A stretch of DNA of 64,000 nt, from the NCBI GenBank assembly GCA_026874595.1, contig CM049308.1, positions 75,999,124 through 76,063,123 of the forward strand, read 5' to 3'. Made by a program: the position numbers and the translations under genes. The DNA comes from Sipunculus nudus. Lineage: Eukaryota > Annelida > Sipuncula > Golfingiida > Sipunculidae. The number at the start of each line of letters is the position of its first letter. Position 1 is the stretch's first letter. Positions 62,761 to 64,000 of the stretch are shown here, piece by piece. Below the pieces are notes generated by a model, which saw only the letters and a program-made list of their open reading frames with translations, had not been told where the DNA came from and made no database searches.

Positions 62761-62808
62761 TGTTACGGAGCCTAATAATAACAGATCATGTAATCGTGAT
62801 CAGCATTA

Positions 62809-63542
62809 ATTTTGTTACGGAGATAAAAAAAAAATCAGATTTAGCAACGCTAGGCAGCGTGAAATGTCTAGGGGAATGAATAAAGAAGTCAATGATTTTA
62901 GTTAACAAATAATTATAATTTATTCTTAGAACAATCCTAACATTACAATACACTAAATCAATACAATTACACAGTATAACAACAATAAAAAATGTACATC
63001 ACCAGTGTCCGGCTCCTAGGCTTTGGTTCCTGGGTACCATCACTGTCGCAGTCCCACAAGAGTCTTTTAGCATAAATAATCCAGATGAACAGTTCAAGTA
63101 AATCTTCTCAGAGAATAATCCGATTTAATCTCTAAAACAATCTGTTGTAATCCAGAAGTGAAGTTCTGGTAAAAATCTCAAAGGCAAACTGGAGGCAGTC
63201 TGTATAGAATCCGAATAAAGTCTGTATAAAGTCCAAAGAATATCTGTAAGTTCTGCAATTATCGGAATATGCCGCAAAAACTGACGAGAGTCACACTCTT
63301 CCGTGTCCGCTGGTATTTTCCTGTCTCTGCCGGCTCTAAACACAGTCCCTATTTATAGCTTTTCACCTGAAGCCCAGAACCTTCCATTCTGGAACCCTCT
63401 AAACTTCACCAAACACGCTGTATTTACACTCCGCGGGCAATTCAGAGTTCAACAAGGACGGTTGCAATAGCAACGCACAGGGCCTGCGCCTAACACGAAT
63501 CAGAATGCCAGGCGCATAACAAACAGATACATGTAACAATTT
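62809..63542 (-). mobile_element. Solo LTR of an LTR retrotransposon (with TSD)
   Basis: The LTR is 62813-63538 (726 bp). Read on the minus strand it begins TGTTACATG, has a TATA box (CTATAAATAG, about 63349-63358), then AATAAA (62919-62924), and ends CCGTAACA. Flanks share the 4-bp ATTT (62809-62812 and 63539-63542). No second LTR, primer site or polypurine tract adjoins, so it is best read as the product of LTR-LTR recombination. Its sequence is unrelated to the LTRs at 43333. Confidence 0.8.
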
Positions 63543-63646
63543 AGTTCTCATATTTCTGATGAACAGTATATAATAATATATGATATATGCAATTAAATAG
63601 TAATATAATTTACCATAGCCTTTCAATAAAAATCATTCATTTTTTA

Positions 63647-64000
63647 GCTCAGCTGACTGTAAGTGATCTGAGCTATAGCGATCACCCTTTGTCCGGCGTC
63701 CGTCCAGTTGTCCGGCCGTCCGGCCGTCTGGCCGTCCGGACGTTAACAGGGCACAAATCGTAACGGTCAGACCTATAAACATTTTACTGTACATCCAAAG
63801 AGGTCCTGTGCAACTCCTTAACCCGATATTAGGTTATGGTGACCTATGTTTTGTGACCTACGGGCCGAAAACATTATTTTGAGCACCCAGACAGTCAGAC
63901 GGCGCACAAATTGTATCCATTAGGCCTAGAAACCTCTCACCGGACATTTTGAGAGATGCTACGAAAATGTCCTTGAAAACCTGAAACTAGGTCTCTGTGA
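63647..64000. mobile_element. Satellite cassette A, second copy (cut by window end)
   Basis: Starts with the same 13-bp end GCTCAGCTGACTG (63647-63659) and hairpin as the cassette at 22579. The 'gtccggccgtc' block, 'gttaacagggcacaaatcgtaacgg' and 'aaaacctgaaactaggtctctgt' follow in the same order. The right end lies beyond the window. Confidence 0.8.

Overview
This is a stretch of intron-rich animal nuclear DNA. It is AT-rich, its introns are GT-AG, and much of it is transposon and satellite sequence. I infer a lophotrochozoan, most likely a mollusc, from the gene content and the style of the dispersed satellites. I cannot name a species. No rRNA, tRNA, CRISPR or prokaryotic gene organisation was seen.

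Layout. (1) 2345-8329, minus strand: the first three coding exons of a UBXN1-like gene, carrying a complete UBA domain; the rest lies beyond the left edge. Its 5.3 kb first intron is mostly two neighbouring non-autonomous hAT-type elements (3479-5556 and 5612-7702), each with its own perfect 8-bp target duplication. (2) 13506-36566, plus strand: a DZANK1 orthologue, 18 coding exons and 784 residues, assembled from the sequence with every splice phase agreeing. Its introns hold a ~280-bp satellite, a ~148-bp satellite, an internally deleted DIRS-type tyrosine-recombinase retrotransposon (about 18503-20762), a satellite cassette with 13-bp terminal inverted repeats (22579-24433) and a LINE 3' fragment on the minus strand. 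(3) 36810-42980: no gene recognised. (4) 42987-50838, plus strand: two exon remnants of a paralogue of gene 5, separated by a very young LTR retrotransposon (43333-49723) whose two 482-bp LTRs differ at one base and whose interior has no recognisable gag-pol. (5) 59155-61182, minus strand: a complete small gene for a 157-residue secreted protein with eight cysteines followed by two canonical EF-hands, a TATA box, and UTR introns on both sides of the coding region. (6) 62813-63538: a solo LTR with a 4-bp target duplication. The window ends inside another copy of the satellite cassette seen in DZANK1.

The three host genes have no obvious shared pathway: a ubiquitin/p97 adaptor, a ciliary/dynein-transport scaffold and a secreted calcium-binding protein. 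The most unusual material is the mobile and satellite DNA. Two sequence-unrelated satellite cassettes (22579-24433 and 56828-58429) have the same plan: a left-end hairpin whose arm is repeated inverted at the right end, enclosing about 330-340-bp monomers.
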